Of a stretch of DNA of 64,000 bases, positions 12,713 to 23,219 are shown piece after piece. The notes under the pieces were generated by a model that worked only from the letters and a program-made list of their open reading frames with translations, was not told the origin of the DNA and did not search any database. Numbering within the stretch: position 1 is the first letter of the stretch; each line of letters begins with the position of its first letter. The stretch comes from Hyaloperonospora brassicae (Eukaryota > Oomycota > Peronosporomycetes > Peronosporales > Peronosporaceae). The DNA lies in assembly GCA_947650285.1 (NCBI GenBank), contig CANTFL010000015.1, positions 34,442 to 98,441 of the forward strand. Direction: 5' to 3'. The translations under genes were made by a program, and so were the position numbers.

Positions 12713-12820
12713 GACGTTGCTTCGATTATCATGGGTGACAATCAGATGTATATAGTCACAGACGTTGCTTCGTTTATCATGGCCGTGACAATCAGACTGT
12801 ATAGTAGTCACAGACGTTGC
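12713..12820 (+). repeat. Tandem repeat, about 50-bp unit, a little over 2 copies
   Basis: The core GACGTTGCTTCG(A/T)TTATCATGG recurs at 12713 and 12761 and its start again at 12813 (spacings 48 and 52). The intervening GTGACAATCAGA...TATAGT segment is also shared, with small indels. Confidence 0.85.
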
Positions 12821-12840
12821 TGCTGTTACAAAACAAAGTC

Positions 12841-12894
12841 GTGCTACGTATTGTGCGATGCTTATGTGTGCTACGTATTGTGCGATGCTTATGC
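12841..12894 (+). repeat. 27-bp tandem duplication
   Basis: Two adjacent 27-base units starting GTGCTACGTATTGTGCGATG begin at 12841 and 12868 and are nearly identical. They directly follow the 50-bp repeat block. Confidence 0.9.
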
Positions 12895-13941
12895 GTGCGA
12901 CGCCATTGTTAAACTTTCTGCGATCGTCAGGTGCATGGGCCTCTTTTGATCTTCCGGGTCGGATCGCGCCAGCTTGTGGCAGTATACCGCCAGAAATGAC
13001 CGCGCCATCACCTCAACCAATCAACGCGTCCCATGCGAACCGCTGAACCGGCTCGGCATCACTTCAGCCAATCAATGCATTTACACAATCGCTGGAGGCA
13101 GTGGCGCGCTAGCGTCCCCCACGTTTCTTCATTTTTCATCTGACGACCACGTTGCCATCCGACACCTACGCCGCTATCCATTCTCACTTGTGTGTATACA
13201 TTCGACGTTCGGCCCACCTGCTCAACAATACGGCCTCGTTGCCCCACTAGTGGCGACTTGGCCGAGCATCGCGAGCCTAGAAGAAGAAAGGGGGTCGAGG
13301 GATCTCTTCGGAGTTTGTGAAGAAGGGGTTTTCACGATCCTCTCCATATCAAAAGCACTTTGCATGTTTAGACTAACAAATGAAGACGACGATGCACTAA
13401 CTGTAATAAACACTCACATATAAAGCACTCGCTAGCACTCGCTGTAATTAGTAGGTCAGCTGCAACATGCCGAACAGTATGACCGAAATGCTCACTGTAG
13501 CATGGAAGCACAGAGCCTTTCACGTCATGGTAGACCCACTCCTCCCTATTGTAAACACAGCGAACACCTGTCGGCAAACTGGCTACGATTACTTCTCGCC
13601 TTGGCAAATACACTCCAAGTCCACACAATCATACCACGCTTGCCACTCTTCAGCTCAATGTCCAATTCAATCGTGAAGTAACGCCACGCATCACAACACT
13701 TACAGCAGCACCCTTCCCCGCTTCCTGTCTACCTTTCAAACAAGTGCTGATCTCGCTGCTAGTTACTTCGCACCACTGTCGCACACTCAGGAGCGGTCAG
13801 CGTGGTGCACCTCTGCGTACTTGTCCATCGGCGACACTTGCGATGATTGCCTGCACCAATCGAGCACACACACACACAGCACAGCACAACGTCGCATCAG
13901 CTCCTTGTCCTGCACAACACCGCATCACCTGCATCAACTGT

Positions 13942-14606
13942 CTACTCTGCAGTGTGCCCAGCCACAATTACAATTACATACCAGAACGACGCGGCGCACA
14001 TAGCAGCGCCCGCCGCAACGCCTGCGCCGACCCCCACGCGCATACTCTGCTTCACCATACCCGGCACGACGCCCACGAGCGCCCCACCCACAGCTGCATT
14101 GATCGCGTCGTCCTTCTGACGAATCGTCGCGGCAAAGTACTCGCCCGACGAGTAGATGCAGCCCACGGCGGCAAACACGAGCTGCCGGTCAACACACCAC
14201 GACCTCACTCGGTTAGTAAATGGGTACATTTACTCTCGGGCACTCATGTAGCCATCGACGCAACGTACCGAGCGCACGCCGAGGTGCTTGAGTTGGCTCG
14301 AGAGCGTGGGTAGCTTGGCACCTAAAGTCAGCATACAGTAATCAAGTAACAACACGCCCGCGCATCGCAGTCCAGCAAGCAGGTGTCGGCTAGCGTAGAG
14401 CGCTCTCCTATCAAAGGTAGCGACATACCGAGTTTCGGGATGGCCCACACAGACTCGACGGAGCCAACAGCGGCACCGAAGAAGGCACCTGCACCCTGTA
14501 ACAGTAGCAACGATATTGTGAGTCCTCAGGTGGCGCGAGAGGCGACGCACGGAGAGGTTCGCACCGTCGCGTGCACAATCTTTTCGCTTCCTGTCGGTCC
14601 GTTCAT
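13942..14606 (-). CDS. Complex I subunit NDUFA11/B14.7-like (Tim17/22/23 fold)
   Basis: A four-exon gene reconstructed by frame: 14565-14606, 14429-14495, 14269-14321 and 13942-14181. Introns are 14496-14564 (69 bp), 14322-14428 (107 bp) and 14182-14268 (87 bp), with donors gtgcga, gtatgt, gtacgt and acceptors tacag, tttag, ggcag; the last intron has a CTAAC branch-like site. Every junction is in frame and gives 133 residues. Landmarks in order are GAGAFFGAAVGSVESVW, VFAAVGCIYSSGEYFAATIR, DDAINAAVGGALVGVVPGM and a Gly/Ala-rich last helix. This is the four-helix pattern of the Tim17-related complex-I accessory subunit NDUFA11 (about 140 residues in animals). The expected place is the inner mitochondrial membrane arm of complex I. 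A CCAAT box (minus strand, 14653-14657) lies about 47 bases upstream of the ATG. Another Tim17-family protein is the alternative. Confidence 0.85.
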
Positions 14607-15611
14607 TTGGGCGTGAGGTGTTTTATTGAGCGGCTCCGAAAGCGGTCGTCTGATTGGTCGAGTGGGGGACAAGTGGACGCTCGTGTTTCGTAAATTGACA
14701 GCTGTGCGTGTAGCGCAGGTTGGGGTATAGTGTGAGGATTGAGCGGGCACGAACGAGTATCTTTGTGCTTGGGGCAAAACGATAGTGTGTGAAGCTCTGC
14801 TGATGCATCGTGATTGCTAGTTGAAAACTACTCCAACACCCGTGGGAAGGCCACTGGCCGGCTCCAATTTCTGATTTATCTCCCAATTCGGGAGGCCCTG
14901 TCGGGTACTCCATGACCCCTTAACTTACATAGACATATCCTGATCATGATCTGCTCGTTACCACACTAACACGAAACTCGTCTACATTGTGAGTCACTGC
15001 GTGCCATGTGCTCCATCCGATGCCACAAGACTTCATCTATCGATCAGTGGTGACCTATGCGTAGCACATATAATTGTTGCTGCAACGTACCTTTCGAACG
15101 TGCTGTCTTCGAGTAAAGTTGTACGCCCACGTAGCAGACTCTATCGAGCTTACCTCAATCAGGCAAAGCGATGCACAGGCCTGACACGAAGTTTAGCTTA
15201 GTTGGCAGTAGCTCGCTGCCCCGTTCAGCACGACAGCAGACCGTACCATTTTGCGATGGTTGTGATACCATACAAAAACACGCTGCACTTCCTGCTGCGA
15301 TACGAAAGACCGATCGGGTCAGCTGACCTGGTCGTAACGGCCGGACCAGACATCGCCACGATCCACATGCTACTAACAATCGCCCGACTCCTGAGGCACT
15401 TTTTGCATTCACTGTCTGCTGTGCCAAGCGACCCTGCGCAACTTCGGCCATCCGACTACTTAAAGCGTGACAACATTTTGCTCTGACACAACGATAAAAC
15501 AGTGACAAGGGGACGTCCGCGTCCATGCAATCGCTTCTTCGACAGCTGTCCTTAGTTACTGCAACATGCATCTTGACATGATCGCACTGCTGCGTCTTTG
15601 CTTTTTGGGGG
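14607..15611. other. Gene-free interval left of the Gypsy insertion
   Basis: About 1 kb between the NDUFA11-like promoter and the first Gypsy target-site duplication. The longest frame (15155-15631, -) runs into the LTR and has no recognised domain. Apart from the CCAAT box I see no gene or repeat. Confidence 0.45.
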
Positions 15612-15616
15612 CAAAG
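15612..15616 (+). repeat. Target-site duplication, Gypsy copy 1, left
   Basis: CAAAG here is repeated exactly at 23614-23618, immediately outside the other LTR. This marks a 5-bp staggered integration. Confidence 0.9.
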
Positions 15617-16010
15617 TGTTATGGGGCACACCCTTGCGTGAACTTAACGCAAGGGTTTCAGGTGCCCCGACAGACGTACACGAGGCGAACGAGGAAGCGT
15701 AGGATAAGGAGAAAGTAAAACTGTTGTATTAATATAATTAAGTCTTCTTGCTAGTGTCTCTTTGTTTTACCTGACTTAATTATGTTAATATAACTGAGTG
15801 TATGGTGACGTCTCGTCACCACTCATTGCGCGCGTCCTGCGGCGATTGGTGGGTTGATATCATTACGATATCAACCAATGAGCAGACCCTTTGGTCGCTT
15901 CACCAATATCACCATTATCGGTGATATTGTTCAAAGAATATTCACTTAATATTCTTTGTTGTCACTTTCTTTTATAGTGACACTTCCATGTAACGGGCTG
16001 CCCCGTTACA
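15617..16010 (-). repeat. 3' LTR of Gypsy copy 1
   Basis: 394 bp, aligned without gaps to 23220-23613. It is largely a chain of perfect hairpins: stem 852-861/867-876 (10 bp), 904-913/920-929 (10 bp), 932-942/948-958 (11 bp), all +15000, and 15989-15997/16002-16010 (9 bp) at the terminus. The outermost plus-strand bases (TGTTATG) have drifted from TGTAACG. Confidence 0.95.
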
Positions 16011-16021
16011 TCACCCCCCTT
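16011..16021 (-). promoter_or_regulatory. Polypurine tract, Gypsy copy 1
   Basis: On the minus strand AAGGGGGGTGA lies directly against the 3' LTR, as expected for the plus-strand DNA primer in Ty3/Gypsy replication. Confidence 0.75.
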
Positions 16022-16142
16022 AACTGATAGTCACCGTGTGACTATCGAAAATTATGGCGGCCACCCGTTGGGCGCCATTGGGACAGGGAGCACTTGTTAT
16101 GTCAGTTCCGTTCATAACTCAACCTGACCTCGCATAGTTAAC

Positions 16143-17748
16143 ATGTCTATGCGGGGTGACTCAAGGCACACAGAGTCTGTGCCTGTGCCAGCTTCTGCGG
16201 CAGACGATTCGTCGTCTGCTGCTCGTTCTTCGCCTGCAGCAAGAGGTGCTGCAGGTGCACGCGGTAGCAGCACCGCGTGCGCATGATGACCCCGACATTG
16301 AGGTCATCTATTCTGGCGAGTCAGACGTGTCTGACTCGGGCAATGCTGCAGAGGCGTCTCGCTCACCGGCGACGCCTCAGTGTTCGCCAAGGCCACTGCC
16401 GAACGAACGGACTCGTGAGTTGCAACACAGTCTGTTCGGCAGTGATGACGAATCTGATGATGAGTATGTTTGCTCATCACCGAAATCAGCTCGTGCTCCT
16501 TCGCACGAGCGACCTGACGATGATGCTACCCATCGTCATAATGACAACCGTGGTACCAACAAAGGTACCACCGTGAAGCGTGATGAGCTGAAGCCGTGGC
16601 GTTTGCCCGAACGGCTCATCAATAGCTTGTCTCACGAGACAAGCCAACACCATCGAATACCCTTCTTCGATGCGACTGAGCTTCACGGCTTGACTCCCAG
16701 CGCGAAGAACTTTCGCGCTGAGGAAGAATTTTATCTCGATGTCTTCCTTAGACATCGATGGTACAACAGCAACCAAAAGCGTGACAAAGCCTCGCTTTTG
16801 GCTGCGTGGAACGCGTTCGTCCAAAACGTAAAGAATTTTGGACGAGAAGGGTGGCTCAAGAAACTTGAGGCGACACGCCTCAGGTTCGAAAAGCGAACGC
16901 CAACCGGTGCCAGGTACCGGTTGCACTGTTTGTCGAGTGAGGCAGGCATTCCTTGCCTCACATGGGGAGACCCTTGTGCGAGTTGTGTTGACAACTTGCA
17001 GCGTGCACATAGGGACGTGTATTCCCTAAGTTCGCCCTGGGGAAGGGCACACATCTCGGAGGAGATGCGTGACGCGATTGCAAGCTTGCAATCCGTCTAC
17101 AAGCGCCTAGGGCGCGTGTTTACCGATGGGCCCGAGGACTCATCGGATGGGTCTCGTCATACTGGCGGACGAGACCTTCAACATCCATCAACAGCTGAGA
17201 GCGGGGCTCCCAGCTGTTCCAAGAGGGTGGATACCCCCGCCACTGGACGAGGTAGCTCGTCCTTGATCCTGAATCGTCACGGTGATTCAAGATACGCTCC
17301 ACTAGAAAGCGTTGACCACCGTGAGCATCCACCAAAGAATGTGGTGGAGGAGGAAAGACCTCCTCCAGATGATTCGGTTCACCATCTCGACCCTTACGAG
17401 ATGGATCGCGCAATCGATGAATTGCGCGATGACTTGAAGCACGAGCGCGACCGGCGCTACGCTTTGACGGATACCGTGCGGAAGAACCGCAAGGATCACG
17501 AGGCTGATCGGGCGAGGGGTCGCGCCGATTATGCCACAGCGCAGCTTCAGGTCGAGCGGGATGTCCACTCCCTTTACGGCGAGCTGGCGACAGCTCGCGG
17601 TGATATATCTATGTTAAGTTCCGAGGTATCATATCTGCTCGATCGTACGGATCGTCAGGAGCGCGAGCGCAAGAACTTGATGGATGTTCTTGAACGTGGG
17701 GGCTATCTTCATCGGAAGAAGAAGGCTCGTACTGACAGTACGGCCTGA
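16143..17748 (+). pseudogene. Antisense extra ORF of Gypsy copy 1 (about 530 codons, frameshifted near the start)
   Basis: Unknown protein encoded opposite to gag-pol. The ATG at 16143 (shared with copy 2) lies in the loop of a 7-bp hairpin. Relative to copy 2 one extra base near 16265-16272 shifts the frame, after which the frame is open to 17748. Visible parts: an acidic N region with DDPDIEVIYSGESDVSD, which resembles a SUMO-interacting motif; a basic helical centre (FLRHRWYNSNQKRDKASLLA and onward to about 17110); a C-terminal charged coiled coil from DPYEMDRAIDELRDDLKHER; and a nuclear-localisation-like HRKKKAR near the end. From 17120 on it overlaps pol antisense. Additional antisense ORFs are known in some plant Ty3/Gypsy families (Grande, RIRE2), but I recognise no homology to them. 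Because the sequence is rich in inverted repeats, an open antisense frame could be partly a side effect. Confidence 0.6.
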
Positions 17749-20700
17749 GTCGCCCCACGTAAAACGTAGGATGCGTGCGCATCCTACGTGGCAATTCGAT
17801 CGTGTATGCATTGCCCTTGCGATGCAACACTCGAAATGGCCCAATGTACTTCGGCAGTAGTTTACTATTGCCGACACTACTGACTCCATGTCCAGGTAAG
17901 TTTACCGTAGACAGTAGTACTAGGTCGTTAACTTTAAATGAAAGAACATTTGCTCTTCCATTCTTGTCTGCGTTCCGTTTCTGACGGTCCACCGCATTTG
18001 CGATGGAGTCCTGAACGAAACGGACTACCGCTTCTCGAGTCAGCAGGAAGTTCTCTGCTGACTCTTTGTTTTGTCTTTCAGTGCGCTTCGTGCGCACTGC
18101 TAAGAGATTGTTCTCTTCTTCAGCGAGGTTGTCTTCTTCCTCGCTGGAATAATCGTTGACGATGCTGAATATACCAGCATCGTCATCATCATCCGAGTCA
18201 ATAATAGCGTCGTCGCTATTATTGAGGTGATCTTCTTCATCGATGTCGACTTGATCGACATCGGCATCATACGTGACGACGTTAGAGTCGACACGTGATG
18301 AGCAAGAGCCAAAACAGTTTTTGCTCGAGCGAGTCCCTCCCCCCTTATCCAAAAGTCACACTCTAGAAGGGTGGGCACACGTGGATGGCGTAGGCCATTC
18401 ACGTAAAACGGTGTGTGCTGTGTGGAAGCATGCACCGAATTATTGATGGCGAATTCCACCATGGGTAGGAATTCGCTCCAACTCGGAAACGAGTGGACAT
18501 ATCCTCGAAGGATCTCTTCGAGGACACGGTTCACACGTTCCGTCTGACCATCTGTTTCGGGATGGTCAGAAGTAGACATCTTCAATCGTGTTCCCAATGT
18601 GCGGAACACGGTTTGCCAAAATGCCGCCGTGAACCGGGGGTCACGGTCGGACACAAGTTCACGGGGTAACCCGTGGAGTCTAAAGACCGTGTCGAGAAAG
18701 ACACGAGCACAACCTTGAGCCTTGATCGACTCAGGGACTGCAGCAAGATGCACCATCTTGCTGAATCGGTCAACAAACACAAGAATACCAGTATTCTTGT
18801 GAGCGTCTTCGGGAAAACCGAAGACGAAGTCCATTGAAACGGACTGCCAGCACTCTGTCGGAACAGGCAGAGGCTGCAATGGCGCACGGGATGAAGGACT
18901 AGGCTTCACCCGTTGACAAATCTCGCAAGCACGTATGTACTTGCGGACAAACTGATACTGGCTTGGCCAGTAAAAGTCACGTCTTACCGTGAGGTAAGTC
19001 TTTTCTCTACTACGATAGCCGCTTGTTGGGGCATCGTGACACTCATACATGATGCGTAAACGCAAATCATGATGAGCGGGGACGACGACACGAGGCGTGT
19101 CGTCGGCAACAGCTGTACAGTACAGCAATCCGTTGCGTGTAATATACCGATCCGACGAGGATCGGTACAAAGCTGGTAAATCCCTCATGGATTTATTGGA
19201 TGGATTCACCAGATGATCCATCAATCGCAGAAGATCCTTATCTTCCGCGTATGCCTTTCGTACGTCGTCAAGTAAACTTGACGACGGGACACTGACTGAC
19301 AGTGTCGCAACAGTGGGCTTATCCTCACTGTTGATTTGTGCGTCCGGCTCGAAATCGGGCCGGCGCGAAAGCGCATCAGCGACGACATTGAGTCGTCCTG
19401 GTTTATACTCCACGGAGAAGCTGTACTCCGCGAAGAAAGACAGCCACCTCGCCATCCTTTGCGAGAGGTGTAGGCTGTTTACGGCCGTGCGTAATGACGC
19501 ATGGTCCGTATAGACAACAAACGGTCTATCTCCCAAGAGATAGACGCGAAACTTAGCCAGTGCGTACTTCATGGCAAGGAGTTCCTTGTCATGCACTGGG
19601 TAATTACGCTCAGCTGCTTGCAGCTGACGCGACTGATAACAGATGACGCGCTCCGCGCCATCTGCATCGAACTGCATTAACGCACAGCCGATTGCAAAAT
19701 CGCTGGCGTCACAGACCACATGAAATGGTCTGTCCTGATCTGCAATCGCCAAGATCGGCGATTGCATCAAGCTTTGCTTGATACCCTCAAAGGAACGCTG
19801 GCACTCAGCGTTCCATGACCACTTGACATTTTTCTTGAGTAAGCAAGAAAGATGAACAGTCATCTCGGCGTAGTTGCGCGAGAACTTGTGCAAGTACGCC
19901 GCTAGACCAAGGAACTTCCTTAGTCCCTTGACATCGACTGGCACTGGCCAGTCGGTGATCGCCTTGATCTTTTCGGGATCAGGGCGTACGCCGTGTTTAC
20001 CCACGATGCACCCAAGAAGTGGTATTTCGCTAGCCGCGAATATACACTTCTTGAGGTTGGCGTACAACTTGTTCTTGCGCATAAGTTGAAGAACCTGACG
20101 AACGTGAGTTCTGTGAACTTCAACGTCCGTCTTTCCGTCCATAGCCCGGTTATGGACGAACACATCGTCGAAGTAACTCGGTGCGAAGTCTCGCACCGGT
20201 CTCAACAGATTTGTAACGCATCTGTTTAATGTTGCAGGGGCATTGCTCGGCCTCTGTGGCATAACTAGCCACTCCCACAGCATCCCGCTGGGGGTACTCA
20301 CTGCTGTGAACGGGATGTCCCGTTCAAATGACACGCATGAGGATCTGATAGAATCCATCCATCAGATCCATGGACGAAAAGATGGTACTCTTTGACATAA
20401 CATCTATGATTACGTCCTTCCTCGGTATCGGCGTCTGAGCCGGGACCGTTGCAGCATTCAATTTGTTGAATGCGTGCACTATCCGCCACCCTCCTGTGGC
20501 CTTTCGCACACAGATCGTCGGAGAGCTGTGAGGGGATGTTGATTCCCTCACATGGCCCGCTGCTAAGCGATCGGCAAAGAACTTGTCGATCGCTGATACT
20601 TGTTCACGAGGCAGTGGCCACTGCTTCATGACACAGTACTTCGAGCCCGGTTTGAGCTCGATCTCGTGTCGAGTGCCTTTGTCCTTAGGCAACTCGCAAG

Positions 20701-22042
20701 GTACGGATTCAGGGAACACATCCTTGAATTCGATCAAATCCTTATACAAAGGATTTGCCTGGAGCGACCTCCAGGATTGGGACGCGTATCGCTCAATCCG
20801 AGTCTTCTCATCGAGGACACTTTCGTCCATCGATGAGCTGCTGAGAACCCGTTCTTTCTCATCAAATACTGTTGCCGACCGAATATCGGCCACATACTCA
20901 TCCTTTGTGACGAGTATGCAGATCTGCTTGACTTTGCCACTACGCAGATCACGCAAGAACCGTTTCGGTTCTAGCGTTGGAAACTGAGTTATCTCCGAAG
21001 TTAACTTCGGAGGCACAATCAGATCAAGCGTATAAGCGCCTACGCTTGATCCGTCATTAACCAAGACGTTCAACGTCTCGGTTACTTCCTGGGAACTTCT
21101 TTCCACAGGTTGCTGAAGGCCTAATTCTTCAGCAAGTGACTCTTGAGGAATTCCTTCCTCAAGTACGTGGGGACTTATTCCCTCGACGTCTTCTGACTGT
21201 GGCTGTGCAACCACAGTCAGGCAACGATCCTCTACGGTCGACTCTCCAGTCGACCTAGGATTTCCATGTTGCCCTTTGGAGGCAACATGTTTCTTTCTTC
21301 TAAGATGCTGCCCGCTAGGCATGCATCCATGTCCCGGTCCACTCGACTTATTCGAGTGGTGGACCTTCGGCGCAGCCTGTACTTCTGTACAGCCGCCGGG
21401 AGATTGCTCCACAGTGTAGTGATCAATTACACTGTGATCTTGTGCAGTCGTGCTAACGACCGAACCGCAAGTGAGGCCATCGCACTCACTCGCAGAACAT
21501 CCACACGCTTGTGGACGCTCCAAGATGTTCATCAGATGGCCATCTGATGAACAAGTGGCAAGCATCTTCACGGATCGATGCTGCCAGCTCACCCTTGGCT
21601 CGTACTTTCTGAGCCAAGGTAGTCCCAGGATGACATCAAATTTGTCATCCAGATCTAGTACGATGAAGTCATCATCGTACTGTTCGCCCTCTAACGTGTA
21701 GTGGATTCCTACTACACGTTTCTCAACGGTTATCGATGCGCCTGTTGCAAGGCGCACCGTCATCCTCGTGAGGGGAATGTCGCGCTCAACGAACTTGAGC
21801 CTACGACCCTCTAGTGACTGGCGACGAACAAAGTTGTTCGACGCCCCACAGTCTACTAGGGCACGAAGCGACAAATCATTTGTCGCTTCCAACTTCAAGG
21901 TGATGAGCGAAACGTCATCACCAGGTGCAGAGACACACAATGATTGTGTATCTGGAGCAACTTTCGTCAAGAGATTTGCAAATTCTCTTGAGGTTGCTCG
22001 ATCAGTAGGGCGCTCCGCCCCTACTGACCCCGACCATTTTTT
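17120..22042 (-). pseudogene. pol: pol of Gypsy copy 1: protease, RT, RNase H, integrase, chromodomain
   Basis: The pol frame is -1 relative to gag. Order: aspartic protease with D-C-G-A-S (21839-21853); RT from about 20640 with an intact YFDD catalytic box; RNase H (CDASDFAIGCALMQF...HDKELLAMKYAL); integrase zinc domain; DDE core (LVSDRDPRF, HPETDGQTE); GPY/F-type tail (LLPKYIGPFRVLHR, GRLRPYC); then a chromodomain ([20 protein letters not shown]...[13 protein letters not shown], about 17165-17340). Lesions: a 7-bp insertion at 20327-20333 breaks RT just after GFYQILM; a C-run of 6 rather than 7 near 18340 shifts frame after the core; a stop at 17609-17611 precedes the chromodomain. In the zinc domain the second His is Tyr (SGYRSREK, where copy 2 has GGHRGREK), so a metal ligand is lost. 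Chromodomains of this type steer integration to marked chromatin. Confidence 0.93.
22003..22042 (-). promoter_or_regulatory. Candidate -1 ribosomal frameshift signal at gag-pol junction
   Basis: In the gag frame the minus strand reads tcA AAA AAT (heptamer at 22036-22042). A 9-nt spacer follows, then an 8-bp perfect stem (22019-22026 with 22003-22010, loop 8 nt) that contains the gag stop codon. Slipping back one base enters the open protease-pol frame. The architecture fits canonical -1 frameshifting, but hairpins are common everywhere in this element, which weakens the specificity. Confidence 0.5.
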
Positions 22043-23175
22043 GATGGTCCGTCTCGCTGTTGCGGCTTCGCAACAGCACTGGACCCACGCCCATTCCCCT
22101 TTCTGGAAAATGGTCGTCCATTTCGCTCAGTAATGTTTGGTACTGGGCGTGGAGCACTACACTCGCATGCGTAGTGCCCTAACTTCTGAAAGCGATTGCA
22201 CCTCTGCAATCGCTTGTTGTTTGAAGAGCGAGGTCTCTCGCTCTCAACATAGCAGAGGTCCATTGGTTCTGGACCTCCGATCTCTTGTCGTCTCGGTGGA
22301 CGGTAAGAGTTTGAGCTAGCATGAGCCTGTCTCATGCTTAAGTCTTCCTGTTCCGCGGCTGATATCGCTTCTTCAAGCGTATTCAGCTCAAGGCGGAACA
22401 GGTGGCTCCTGACGGGCCCTTCTACGAGCCCTTGCATGAACACCGTAATCAACGTGTGTTCATGAACTGGGTTAGACGTTATACTACTCGCTAGGAGTCG
22501 TATATGTTGTGCGTAAGCGTGCACATCACGCTTACCCTGCTTGAGTTTCAGTAGCTCAGAACGAGCCCTGAACTCAGCTCGTGGCGGCTCAAACGTTTGT
22601 CTGAGCCGGGACTTGAAGTCATCTAGCGACCTAAACACATTTGGGTCGCTACTCTCGAGCCCCAGGGACCAAGTTTTGGTACGCCCTGCCAAGTGGGTCT
22701 GAGCAAATGTGAGTTTCATTTGCTCATCTTCGACGCGACGAGCCCTTAAGGCTCTGTCGAGTTCGACAAACCATAGTAACAGGGAGTCCTCCGGGACTCC
22801 ACTGTACTTGGAGATGTCAACCTTCATGACCCCGGGACGACGCGCATGTGCCGTCCCGCCCACAGCAGCATGGAATTGCTGCTGTCTCAACAGCTCTGTC
22901 TGTTGAGCACCGAGTTCTCTCAACTGCTCGGCCTGTTGAGAGCCTTGCTGGTGAAGCAAGGCTACTTTCTTCCTTTCGGCGACAAGTTCACTTTGGATGA
23001 ACTTGGCTATGGCGGCATGCTATTGGTCTCTGTCTAGAGACTTCAACATGGCGCTAATGGCGAACTCGCCTACGGTAGAACTCATTCGTTCTACCGCACC
23101 CCATTAGATGTCGCTCAAATGGGTAAACCCTTCACGCGTGGCGTGAAAGGTCTCTTCATCATCCAACATGAACAT
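22021..23175 (-). pseudogene. gag: gag of Gypsy copy 1 (two premature stops)
   Basis: Structural nucleocapsid polyprotein of the retrotransposon. Compared with copy 2, the N-terminal part has in-frame stops at 23104-23106 and 23020-23022; the remaining frame (22021-22959) is open. It contains the Retrotrans_gag core (SLLLWFVELDRAL, FAQTHLAGRTKTWSLGLESS, LKSRLRQTFEPP-like region, FMQGLVEGPVRSHLFRLE). A degenerate zinc knuckle follows, C-x2-F-x4-GH-x3-C (CNRFQKLGHYACEC), in which the second Cys is replaced. It ends just after the putative slippery site. Confidence 0.9.
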
Positions 23176-23204
23176 GTTGGATGTTGTGGTCCTTGGAAGG
23201 ACTA

Positions 23205-23217
23205 CAAAGTGCTACCA
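23205..23217 (-). promoter_or_regulatory. Primer-binding site, Gypsy copy 1
   Basis: Two bases inside the 5' LTR the minus strand reads TGGTAGCACTTTG. This begins TGG, complementary to a tRNA CCA end, and is identical in copy 2 (55933-55945). I did not assign the tRNA. Confidence 0.75.
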
Positions 23218-23219
23218 GG

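Larger units (their letters stand above)
11615..13941. other. Gene-free interval
   Basis: About 2.3 kb upstream of the EF-hand gene and downstream of the NDUFA11-like gene. Open frames are short (maximum about 158 codons, Arg/Ser-rich, GC-driven) and show no recognised domain. It contains two tandem duplications (listed separately). Two CCAATCA elements lie near 13018 and 13070, and a CA-rich tract near 13865. Confidence 0.5.

Noticed and set aside
17302..17568. Hydrophobic 88-codon minus-strand frame inside the pol tail
   Set aside because: Out of frame with both pol and the antisense ORF; the pol frame over the same bases encodes the chromodomain.
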